Of a DNA stretch of 5,305 nt, positions 1 through 5,305 are shown piece after piece. The first letter of the stretch is position 1; each line of letters begins with the position of its first letter. Source of the stretch: a bacterium UBA1790 (GTDB lineage Bacteria; Bacteroidota; Bacteroidia; Bacteroidales; Muribaculaceae); NCBI GenBank assembly GCA_002314465.1, contig DCGA01000065.1, positions 1-5,305 on the forward strand, given 5' to 3'. Both the position numbers and the translations under genes were made by a program. The notes beneath the pieces were generated by a model. It was not told where the DNA came from. It was given only the letters and a program-made list of their open reading frames with translations, and made no database searches.

Positions 1-655
1 AGGCCCCATGGCTCCCGACAAGGCTTTCCGTCTTGCCGAGAAACACCTGAGCGCACTCGACCACCCGCTGGCGAGGACACAACCCAGGGTAGCACCCGCA
101 CCGCTGGCACCGCAGCACCGCGAGATAGAGATGGGCGCCCATCAAGCCCACACCATCGTGGGAGCGCAACTGCCCGGCATGGGACACCCGCTGCGATTTG
201 CCATGGCGCTGCTCAACAATCTGCTGGGAGGACCGGGCATGAACTCGCTGCTCAACGTCAACCTGCGCGAGCGCCGGGGGTATGTCTACACCGTGGAGTC
301 ATCGGTCACCCAGTTTACCGACTGCGGTCTCTTTGAGGTGTATCTGGGCTGCGACTACAGCGACGTTAAGTCGAGCATCAAGGTCATTGACCGCCTTACG
401 CGCGACCTCGCCGCCAAGGGACTCACGCCCCACCAACTCGAGGCTTGCAAGAAGCAATACTGCGGCCAACTCACCGTAGCGGCCGACAGCACCGAGTACC
501 TTGCGCTCAACGCAGGCAAGAACCTGCTGCGATATGGCTCGGTATCGACCGTGCAGCAAGCGGTGGAACGCATCATGGACGTCACAGCCGACCAACTGCG
601 CGAGGCTGCAGCGCTCATCACAATGCCCCACTGCTCGGTACTCACCTTCAAGTAA
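1..655 (+). CDS. M16-family zinc metallopeptidase, C-terminal part (5' end outside window)
   Basis: The reading frame (first full codon at base 2) is open from the window edge to TAA at 653-655, so about 217 C-terminal residues are visible. The ATG at 8 is probably an internal methionine, because the frame stays open upstream and the visible part is only one domain. The core matches an M16 C-terminal domain: QAHTIVGAQLPG, then a LLGGPGMNSLL segment (221-253), then NLRERRGYVYTVESS (260-304). In this family the Arg and Tyr of such an R...Y segment help bind the substrate. The zinc-binding HxxEH motif belongs to the N-terminal domain and is not in view, so activity cannot be judged; inactive M16 partner subunits also exist. 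Bacteroidota M16B proteins are usually about 400 residues or more, so roughly half is seen. The gene is more GC-rich than secDF. It may end at the weak hairpin at 661-685. Confidence 0.85.
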   Translation, partial: GPMAPDKAFRLAEKHLSALDHPLARTQPRVAPAPLAPQHREIEMGAHQAHTIVGAQLPGMGHPLRFAMALLNNLLGGPGMNSLLNVNLRERRGYVYTVESSVTQFTDCGLFEVYLGCDYSDVKSSIKVIDRLTRDLAAKGLTPHQLEACKKQYCGQLTVAADSTEYLALNAGKNLLRYGSVSTVQQAVERIMDVTADQLREAAALITMPHCSVLTFK

Positions 656-660
656 CGCCT

Positions 661-685
661 AAAAGTGACCGATTTTGCACTTTTT
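661..685 (+). terminator. Possible weak intrinsic terminator after the M16 peptidase gene
   Basis: AAAAGTG (661-667) and CACTTTT (678-684) form a perfect 7-bp stem around a 10-nt loop. The run of T at 681-685 is partly inside the stem, and a second T-rich stretch follows at 691-694. The stem is A/T-rich and less convincing than the two other terminators in the window, so readthrough into frr is possible. Confidence 0.4.
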
Positions 686-695
686 GCCCCTTTTA

Positions 696-727
696 TTTGT
701 AAATAAGGTGGAAATGTACTATTTTCG
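696..727 (+). promoter_or_regulatory. frr promoter, Bacteroidota -33/-7 type
   Basis: TTTG at 696-699 is followed by a 20-nt spacer and TATTTTCG at 720-727. This fits the Bacteroidota primary sigma consensus TTTG / TAnnTTTG with one mismatch (C for T at 726). GTTGAAAA follows at 731-738, exactly 3 nt after the -7 element, as at the secDF and pheT promoters. The start of transcription is inferred near 731-736, leaving a leader of roughly 30 nt before the ATG at 764. Confidence 0.7.
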
Positions 728-763
728 TAGGTTGAAAATTAACTATAACAAAAATACTATTAT

Positions 764-1324
764 ATGAACGACGTAAAATTTTATCTCGACGCAGCCGATG
801 AGAAAATGCAAGAGGCTATCATGTATCTTGACGACACTCTGGCTCACATCCGCGCAGGCAAGGCCAACGTGAAGATTCTGGACAGCATCCGCGTAGAATA
901 CTATGGCAGCAAGGCTCCCATCAGCAACGTTGCAAACATCAGCACACCCGACCAGCGCACCATCGCCATCACCCCGTGGGAAAAGAGCATGTTCCGCGTG
1001 ATCGAAAAGGCTATCATTGACTCTAACGTAGGCATCATGCCCGAAAATAACGGTGAGGTTATCCGCCTCAACATCCCCCCATTGACCGAGGAACGCCGCA
1101 AGCAGCTCGTTAAGGACAGCAAGGCCGAGAGCGAGAAGGCACGCGTGAGTGTGCGCAACGCTCGCCGCGAGTGCATCGACGGTCTCAAGAAGGCCATCAA
1201 GGAAGGCATGAGCGAGGACGTTTCTAAGGACGGCGAAGACATGGTTCAGAAGATGCACGACAAGTACATGAAGAAAATCGACGAACTCTTCGCAGCCAAG
1301 GAAAAAGAAATCCTTACCGTGTAA
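764..1324 (+). CDS. frr: Ribosome recycling factor (RRF)
   Basis: This is a complete 186-residue protein, the usual RRF length of about 185. RRF is cytosolic and, with EF-G, splits the post-termination ribosome so subunits, mRNA and tRNA can be reused. Family landmarks in order: IRAGKAN (29-35) at the end of the first helix, VEYYGSKAPI (44-53), the ITPWEKS segment (69-75) and GEVIRLNIPPLTEERRKQLVK (97-117). These are followed by VRNARRE (130-136), with R131 matching the family's conserved VRN arginine in helical domain I, and a charged C-terminal helix ending KEKEILTV. The first methionine gives the expected N-terminus. No Shine-Dalgarno site is present; the leader is A/T-rich, as is usual in Bacteroidota. 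In many bacteria frr sits beside pyrH, but here it is flanked by an M16 peptidase gene and secDF. It has its own promoter and a strong terminator, so it appears to be a single-gene unit. Confidence 0.97.
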   Translation: MNDVKFYLDAADEKMQEAIMYLDDTLAHIRAGKANVKILDSIRVEYYGSKAPISNVANISTPDQRTIAITPWEKSMFRVIEKAIIDSNVGIMPENNGEVIRLNIPPLTEERRKQLVKDSKAESEKARVSVRNARRECIDGLKKAIKEGMSEDVSKDGEDMVQKMHDKYMKKIDELFAAKEKEILTV

Positions 1325-1359
1325 TCGTTACCCCGAGCACATAAGGCAAATCATAACAT

Positions 1360-1389
1360 CGCGCCGGCCACTGGGCTGGCGCGTTTTTT
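1360..1389 (+). terminator. Strong intrinsic terminator after frr
   Basis: The arms at 1360-1369 and 1374-1383 form a 10-bp GC-rich stem with one G-T pair, closed by the tetraloop ACTG. Six T follow directly at 1384-1389. It lies 35 nt after the frr stop codon. The T-tract orientation fits + strand transcription; no matching A-tract precedes the stem, so it is not obviously bidirectional. Confidence 0.93.
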
Positions 1390-1400
1390 GTCTCCGAGGG

Positions 1401-1422
1401 CCTGCCGGGCTCTTGCCGGGCT
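1401..1422. repeat. Short tandem duplication, two 11-bp copies
   Basis: CCTGCCGGGCT (1401-1411) is followed directly by CTTGCCGGGCT (1412-1422), 10 of 11 bases identical. It lies between the frr terminator and the secDF promoter. It may be only a slippage product; no function can be read from it. Confidence 0.6.
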
Positions 1423-1454
1423 TAAAGTTATTTGTCACAAAATGCCTTAATTAT

Positions 1455-1485
1455 TTTCACACTTGGAGAATTTATCGTATATTTG
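1455..1485 (+). promoter_or_regulatory. secDF promoter, Bacteroidota -33/-7 type
   Basis: TATATTTG at 1478-1485 is a perfect TAnnTTTG -7 element. TTTC at 1455-1458, one mismatch from TTTG, lies 19 nt upstream. GTTGAAAA follows at 1489-1496, 3 nt after the -7 element. Transcription is inferred to begin near 1489-1494, giving a leader of about 135 nt, much longer than those of frr and pheT. Confidence 0.75.
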
Positions 1486-1488
1486 CAC

Positions 1489-1626
1489 GTTGAAAAGTTA
1501 TGTAAGGGACTCACTGTGACGCATTTTGCGTCGGGAGGGCTCCTTGTGTTGCAGTCTAACATTGTGTACTGCAGCAACTTAGCGCGTGAAAATATAAACA
1601 ATAACAATTAATAACAAACAAAACAA
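1489..1626 (+). promoter_or_regulatory. Structured 5' leader of secDF, candidate cis-regulatory RNA
   Basis: By hand the leader folds into a compact three-way junction. P1 pairs AAGTT (1495-1499) with AACTT (1576-1580). P2 pairs AAGG (1504-1507) with CCTT (1542-1545), extendable by G-T pairs to 1501-1508/1541-1548. Inside P2, GACGCA (1518-1523) and TGCGTC (1527-1532) form a perfect hairpin with a TTT loop. P3 pairs TGCAGT (1550-1555) with ACTGCA (1568-1573); GTTGC (1548-1552) with GCAAC (1574-1578) is a competing pairing. A 40-nt stretch with no G (1589-1628) then leads into the start codon, probably an unpaired ribosome landing zone. No T-run follows the hairpins, so a terminator switch is not evident; control of translation or RNA stability is more likely if it is regulatory at all. 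I do not recognise it as a known riboswitch class. The helices are seen in the sequence; the junction fold and function are inference. Confidence 0.5.
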
Positions 1627-4551
1627 ATGCAAACTAAAGGTTTTATTAAAGTCATTACTTTTGCGCTGATTTTGATTTGTGCTTTCTATCTGTCGTTCAC
1701 ATTTGTGTCTAATCACTACCAGAACGTAGCAGAGCAGAAGGCGCTTGCTGCTGCAGGCATCAAGACTCCCGACACTTCTAACGAGAAGTATCGCGCAGCG
1801 CTCAACGAGTACATGGACTCACTCGGAAAAGAGACAGTTTACCTTAACTACTACACTTTCCAGAAAGTACGTGAGAAAGAGCTCGGTCTCGGTCTCGACT
1901 TGAAGGGTGGTATGAACGTTACCCTCCAGATTTCGGTTCCCGACATCCTCATCGCTCTCTCTAACGACAACCCCGACCCCAAGTTCCGTAAGGCTATCGA
2001 CAACGTCCTCAAGAACCAGGCGGCTCAGGAAAACTTCGTTGCTTCATTCTGCAAGGAGTACAAGACCCTCGCTCCCGAAGGCTCACTCGCACAGATTTTC
2101 CGCAGCGTTGAGAAAGTAAAAGAACAACCCGCAGCCAGCGACTCACAGATTCAGAGCATTCTCGAAGAAGAAGTTGAAGGCATGGTTGACAACTCATACA
2201 AGGTGCTTCGCAACCGTATCGACCGCTTCGGCGTTGTTGCTCCCAACATCCAGAAGCTTCAGAGCACAGGTCGCATTCTTCTCGAGCTTCCCGGTGTAAA
2301 GGAACCCGAGCGCGTGCGCAAACTGCTCCAGGGTGCCGCTAACCTTGAGTTCTACGAGACATACACTGCTGCCGAGATCGCTGGTTCTCTCCAGGCTCTC
2401 AGCGAGCAGGCTGCTAACGGTGCTCCCGTTGCTCAGGCCGAGGCCGACACAACTGCTACCGACAGCGCTAAGGCTGAGGCTGCTCCCGTTGAGAAGGTGA
2501 ACACTGCAAAGAGCCTCATGGCTATGCTCAACTTCCAGGGCGCTCCCACTCCCGTAGTTGGTTATGTAACTATCAGCGACACCGCTAACGTTAACAAGAT
2601 TATCCAATCGCCCATCGCTAAGACAACCCTTCCCGCCGACCTCAAGCTCGCTTGGACCGTTAAGGCCGAGGCAACACAGGGTGGCCAGGATGTATTCCAG
2701 CTCGTAGCCCTTCGCACCGTTAACGGCAAGCCTGTTCTCACCGGCGACGCTGTAACACGCGCAAGCAGCGAGTTCGACAACCTCCAGGGTCAGGTAGTTT
2801 CAATGCGTATGAACGACGAGGGTGCTCGCCAGTGGTCACGCATCACAGGTCAGAACATCGGTAAGGCTATCGCCATCGTTCTCGACGATCAGGTTTACTC
2901 ATTCCCCAACGTTAACTCACAGATCGACGGTGGCAACTCACAGATTAGCGGCCGCTTCACTGTTGAGGAGGCTAATGACCTTGCTAACGTGCTCGAGTCT
3001 GGTAAGATGGTTGCACGTGTTAATGTAGCAAGTGAGAGCGTTATTGGTCCGTCTCTGGGTCAGGAATCTATCCAGAAGGGTATCACATCGTTCATCGTTG
3101 CCCTCGTTCTCCTCATGATCTTCATGATGTGCACTTACGGTGTTAAGGCAGGTAACATTGCCAACCTCGGTCTTATCATGAACCTCTTCTTCACAATCGG
3201 TATCCTCGCATCATTCCAGAGCGTGCTCACACTGCCTGGTATCGCCGGTATCGTGCTCGCGCTCGGTATGGCTGTGGATGCCAACGTGCTTATCTTCGAG
3301 CGCTGCAAGGAGGAACTTCGTGCAGGCAAGGGTCTCAAGACCGCTGTTGAAGATGGTTATGCTAACGCATTCTCTGCAATCTTCGACTCTAACTTGACTT
3401 CAATCATCACCGGTATCATCCTCATCCTCCTCGGTTCAGGTCCCATCAAGGGCTTCGCTGTAACCCTGGTAGTAGGTATCCTCTGCTCATTCTTCACTGC
3501 TGTGTTCGCAACACGCCTCGTGATGGAATGGTGCATCAACAAGGGCTGGTTCGAAGGCCTTACATTCACAACTGGTATCACCAAGAAACTCATGGAGAAC
3601 GTTAAGTTCGACTTCATGGGCAAGGCTAAGGCTGCTTGGGCTGTTGTGGCTGTTATGGTTGTAATCTTCGGCGTTCTCTTCGGTGTTCGCGGTTTGAACC
3701 GTGGTATCGACTTCTCAGGTGGTCGCAACTACGTTGTTCAGTTCAGCCATCCCGTTTCAACCGAGAAGCTCGAGTCACAGCTCGTTTCTCAGTTCCCCGG
3801 TGCTAACGTATCGGTTATCACCATCGACAACGACACTAAGGTGCGCATCTCTACCAACTATAAGATTGACAGCACCGACGAAGGTGTTGACGACGAAATC
3901 ATGGGTAAGCTCTTTGAGGGTCTCAAGGGCGACCTCGACAACATGACTAAGGCCGACTTCAGCACAAGCAACGAGACTATCGGTGTAGTATCGAGCGAAG
4001 TTGTAGGTCCGAGCATCGCAAGCGACATGACTCGCGAGGCTATCTGGGCTGTATTCTTCTCACTGCTCGCTATGGCACTCTACATCTTGCTCCGCTTCCG
4101 CAACTATGCATTCTCTCTGGGTGCACTTGCAGCTGTAGCATTCACCTCATTCATCGTTATCGGTTTCTACACTCTCCACGGCATGTTCCCCTTCTCAATG
4201 GAGGTTGACCAGACATTCATCGCCGCTATCCTCACCGTTATCGGTTATCAGGTTAACGACACCGTGGTTGTATTCGACCGTGTACGTGAGTACCGTAAAC
4301 TCTTCCCCAAGCAGGACCAGAACGAAACATTCAACAAGGCACTTTGCAGCACTCTGTCTCGTACATTGATGACTTCAATCACTACCTTGCTCGTACTCTT
4401 CGTTATCTTCTTCCTGGGTGGTGAGTCTATCCGCAGCTTCATCTTCGCGATGATCCTCGGTGTTATCATCGGTACTGCTGCTTCTCTGTTCATCGCTTCT
4501 CCTGTTGCTTACATGATTGCCAACAAGAAGGCTAAAAAGGCTGAGAAGTAA
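1627..4551 (+). CDS. secDF: SecDF, fused SecD-SecF protein-export membrane protein
   Basis: This 974-residue inner-membrane RND-type protein works with SecYEG and uses the proton gradient to pull exported proteins out of the channel. SecD half: TM1 about 7-27; LGLDLKGGMN (88-97, D91); RNRIDRFGVVAP (195-206); LELPGV (219-224); an Ala/Glu-rich linker (about 259-296) in the large periplasmic domain; TM2-TM6 about 486-504, 511-530, 537-557, 590-605 and 609-631. SecF half: TM7 about 670-688; RGIDFSGG (692-699, D695); TM8-TM12 about 804-822, 828-848, 863-883, 914-931 and 937-963; Lys-rich tail. Residues matching the proton pathway of Thermus SecDF (D340, D637, R671) are D551 in GMAVDAN, D878 in VNDTVVVFDR and R912; the 34-residue D878-R912 spacing equals that of Thermus. 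Q875 replaces the usual Ser in GYSxNDT. One chain instead of separate secD and secF is usual in Bacteroidota. The start at 1627 gives a proper TM1; no Shine-Dalgarno site is present. It has its own promoter, long leader and terminator. Confidence 0.97.
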   Translation: MQTKGFIKVITFALILICAFYLSFTFVSNHYQNVAEQKALAAAGIKTPDTSNEKYRAALNEYMDSLGKETVYLNYYTFQKVREKELGLGLDLKGGMNVTLQISVPDILIALSNDNPDPKFRKAIDNVLKNQAAQENFVASFCKEYKTLAPEGSLAQIFRSVEKVKEQPAASDSQIQSILEEEVEGMVDNSYKVLRNRIDRFGVVAPNIQKLQSTGRILLELPGVKEPERVRKLLQGAANLEFYETYTAAEIAGSLQALSEQAANGAPVAQAEADTTATDSAKAEAAPVEKVNTAKSLMAMLNFQGAPTPVVGYVTISDTANVNKIIQSPIAKTTLPADLKLAWTVKAEATQGGQDVFQLVALRTVNGKPVLTGDAVTRASSEFDNLQGQVVSMRMNDEGARQWSRITGQNIGKAIAIVLDDQVYSFPNVNSQIDGGNSQISGRFTVEEANDLANVLESGKMVARVNVASESVIGPSLGQESIQKGITSFIVALVLLMIFMMCTYGVKAGNIANLGLIMNLFFTIGILASFQSVLTLPGIAGIVLALGMAVDANVLIFERCKEELRAGKGLKTAVEDGYANAFSAIFDSNLTSIITGIILILLGSGPIKGFAVTLVVGILCSFFTAVFATRLVMEWCINKGWFEGLTFTTGITKKLMENVKFDFMGKAKAAWAVVAVMVVIFGVLFGVRGLNRGIDFSGGRNYVVQFSHPVSTEKLESQLVSQFPGANVSVITIDNDTKVRISTNYKIDSTDEGVDDEIMGKLFEGLKGDLDNMTKADFSTSNETIGVVSSEVVGPSIASDMTREAIWAVFFSLLAMALYILLRFRNYAFSLGALAAVAFTSFIVIGFYTLHGMFPFSMEVDQTFIAAILTVIGYQVNDTVVVFDRVREYRKLFPKQDQNETFNKALCSTLSRTLMTSITTLLVLFVIFFLGGESIRSFIFAMILGVIIGTAASLFIASPVAYMIANKKAKKAEK

Positions 4552-4555
4552 TCCA

Positions 4556-4584
4556 GTTTCGGCAAGTAAATAATAAGACGAAAC
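4556..4584 (+). repeat. Inverted repeat in the secDF 3' untranslated region
   Basis: GTTTCG (4556-4561) and CGAAAC (4579-4584) are perfect 6-bp arms around a 17-nt A-rich spacer, between the secDF stop codon and its terminator. It could form a weak hairpin at the mRNA 3' end, or be chance. Confidence 0.3.
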
Positions 4585-4596
4585 AAATATCTCCCG

Positions 4597-4631
4597 CGGG
4601 TGGTGCCTCACAAGGCATCACCCGTTTTTTT
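4597..4631 (+). terminator. Strong intrinsic terminator after secDF
   Basis: The arms at 4597-4608 and 4613-4624 form a 12-bp stem with one G-T pair and a CACA loop, followed by seven T at 4625-4631. It begins 45 nt after the secDF stop codon and should separate secDF from pheT. Confidence 0.95.
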
Positions 4632-4719
4632 GTCAATTGCCCGAAGCATGGCGCACCATCGACGGCAAGGGTTTTATCATCCCCTTGAATCTAAATTTTG
4701 AATAATTTTGGGCAATTTC

Positions 4720-4750
4720 TTTCAGTTACCATTAAAAAGCAGTAACTTTG
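4720..4750 (+). promoter_or_regulatory. pheT promoter, Bacteroidota -33/-7 type
   Basis: TAACTTTG at 4743-4750 is a perfect TAnnTTTG -7 element. TTTC at 4720-4723 lies 19 nt upstream, the same -33 variant and spacing as at secDF. GTTGAAAA follows at 4754-4761, again 3 nt after the -7 element. The inferred transcript starts near 4754-4759, leaving a short A/T-rich leader of about 25 nt, with no room for a T-box or attenuator. Confidence 0.78.
4724..4747. promoter_or_regulatory. Inverted repeat inside the pheT promoter, possible operator
   Basis: AGTTAC (4724-4729) and GTAACT (4742-4747) are perfect inverted arms separated by 12 nt. The left arm begins directly after the -33 element and the right arm overlaps the -7 element, so a dimeric protein bound here would block RNA polymerase. 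Six-bp arms are short and may be chance; no known regulator is recognised. Confidence 0.3.
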
Positions 4751-4780
4751 TAGGTTGAAAAATAATATAACAACACATAT

Positions 4781-5305
4781 ATGAATATTTCTTACAAATG
4801 GCTTAAACGCTACATCAATACCGACCTCACCCCCGACGAGGTGAGCGTGGCTCTTACATCACTCGGCCTCGAGGTTGGTGCTCTCGAGCAGATTGAAACA
4901 ATTCGCGGCGGTCTCCGTGGACTCGTGGTAGGTAAGGTTCTCACTTGCATCGACCACCCCAACAGCGACCACCTGCACATCACCACCGTTGACCTGGGCA
5001 ATGGCGAAGATCCCGTACAGATTGTATGCGGCGCTCCCAATGTTGCTGCCGGCCAGAAGGTGATTGTTGCTACCATCGGCACCAAGCTCTACGACGGCGA
5101 CAAGGAGTTCGTCATCAAGCGCGGCAAGATGCGCGGCGAGGAATCGCTCGGCATGATTTGTGCTGAGGACGAAATCGGCGTAGGCGCAAGCCACGACGGT
5201 ATCATCGTTCTTCCCGAGGACGCAGTTGTGGGCACTCCCGCTGCCGAGTATTACGGCATCGAGGACGACTACCTCATTGAGGTAGACCTTACCCCCAACC
5301 GCATC
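4781..5305 (+). CDS. pheT: Phenylalanyl-tRNA synthetase beta subunit, N-terminal part (3' end outside window)
   Basis: The frame is open from ATG at 4781 to the window edge, giving 175 residues of a protein usually near 800. PheT pairs with PheS in the cytosolic alpha2-beta2 enzyme that charges tRNA-Phe; the beta chain carries tRNA binding and editing. The start MNISYKWLKRYI and the GLEV segment (29-32) are typical PheT. An OB-fold tRNA-binding domain follows at about 43-150: GLVVGKV (47-53), HPNSDHL (59-65), IVCGAPNV (81-88), KMRGEESLGMICAEDEIG (116-133), then HDGIIVLPED. EVDLTPNR (167-174) marks entry into the next domain. No Shine-Dalgarno site is present; the upstream sequence is A/T-rich. 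No pheS lies directly upstream, unlike the pheST operons of many bacteria, so the beta gene is transcribed from its own promoter. Active-site and editing residues are beyond the window and cannot be checked. Confidence 0.96.
   Translation, partial: MNISYKWLKRYINTDLTPDEVSVALTSLGLEVGALEQIETIRGGLRGLVVGKVLTCIDHPNSDHLHITTVDLGNGEDPVQIVCGAPNVAAGQKVIVATIGTKLYDGDKEFVIKRGKMRGEESLGMICAEDEIGVGASHDGIIVLPEDAVVGTPAAEYYGIEDDYLIEVDLTPNRI

Noticed and set aside
8..10. ATG at 8 as the true start of the M16 gene
   Set aside because: The frame is open to the window edge, and the visible protein is only the C-terminal M16 domain, so the real start lies upstream.
445..702. 85-codon + frame overlapping the M16 gene end
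   Set aside because: It is out of frame with the conserved peptidase sequence, runs through the possible terminator and frr promoter, and resembles no family.
743..1258. 171-codon open frame on the minus strand across frr
   Set aside because: It lies antisense to an unmistakable, complete frr, has no promoter or family signature, and its openness follows from the codon usage of the sense gene.
1431..1459. TTTG (1431-1434) with TATTTTCA (1452-1459) as an alternative secDF promoter
   Set aside because: The spacer is only 17 nt and the -7 element has two mismatches, while a perfect -7 element lies at 1478-1485.
2009..4611. Many minus-strand and alternate-frame open frames across secDF (for example 3357-3728 minus and 2194-2607 minus)
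   Set aside because: They overlap a conserved 974-residue gene, give low-complexity or Ser/Thr/Arg-rich translations and lack initiation signals.
4703..4710. TAATTTTG as a second -7 element upstream of pheT
   Set aside because: It matches TAnnTTTG, but no TTTG-like -33 element lies 19-21 nt upstream, and no GTTGAAAA follows as at the three accepted promoters. A minor start cannot be excluded.
4810..5194. Two minus-strand open frames opposite pheT
   Set aside because: They are shadows of a clear PheT N-terminus with the tRNA-binding domain in the + frame.

Overview
The window looks like chromosomal housekeeping DNA from a Bacteroidota organism, probably order Bacteroidales; a Muribaculaceae-type genome is my guess from codon style and is not proven. 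The evidence is a single-chain SecD-SecF fusion, promoters of the Bacteroidota type (TTTG or TTTC, a 19-20 nt spacer, then TAnnTTTG) and the absence of Shine-Dalgarno sites before A/T-rich starts. All genes lie on the + strand.

Layout: (1) 1-655, the C-terminal half of an M16-family zinc peptidase whose 5' end is outside the window, followed by a weak possible terminator. (2) 764-1324, frr (ribosome recycling factor) with its own promoter at 696-727 and a strong terminator at 1360-1389. (3) 1325-1626, a 302-base gap holding that terminator, a short 11-bp tandem duplication, the secDF promoter and a leader of about 135 nt that can be drawn as a compact three-way junction followed by a 40-nt stretch with no G. 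(4) 1627-4551, secDF, a complete 974-residue Sec translocon accessory motor, with a strong terminator at 4597-4631. (5) 4781-5305, the first 175 codons of pheT (phenylalanyl-tRNA synthetase beta chain), running off the right edge, with its own promoter at 4720-4750.

frr, secDF and pheT serve translation and protein export, but each has its own promoter. frr and secDF also have clear intrinsic terminators, so they look like separate transcription units rather than an operon. All three promoters carry the same octamer, GTTGAAAA, exactly 3 nt after the -7 element.

I see no mobile element, CRISPR array, tRNA or rRNA. The most interesting items are the structured secDF leader, the shared octamer at the three promoters, and an inverted repeat built into the pheT promoter. 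No new protein system is visible.
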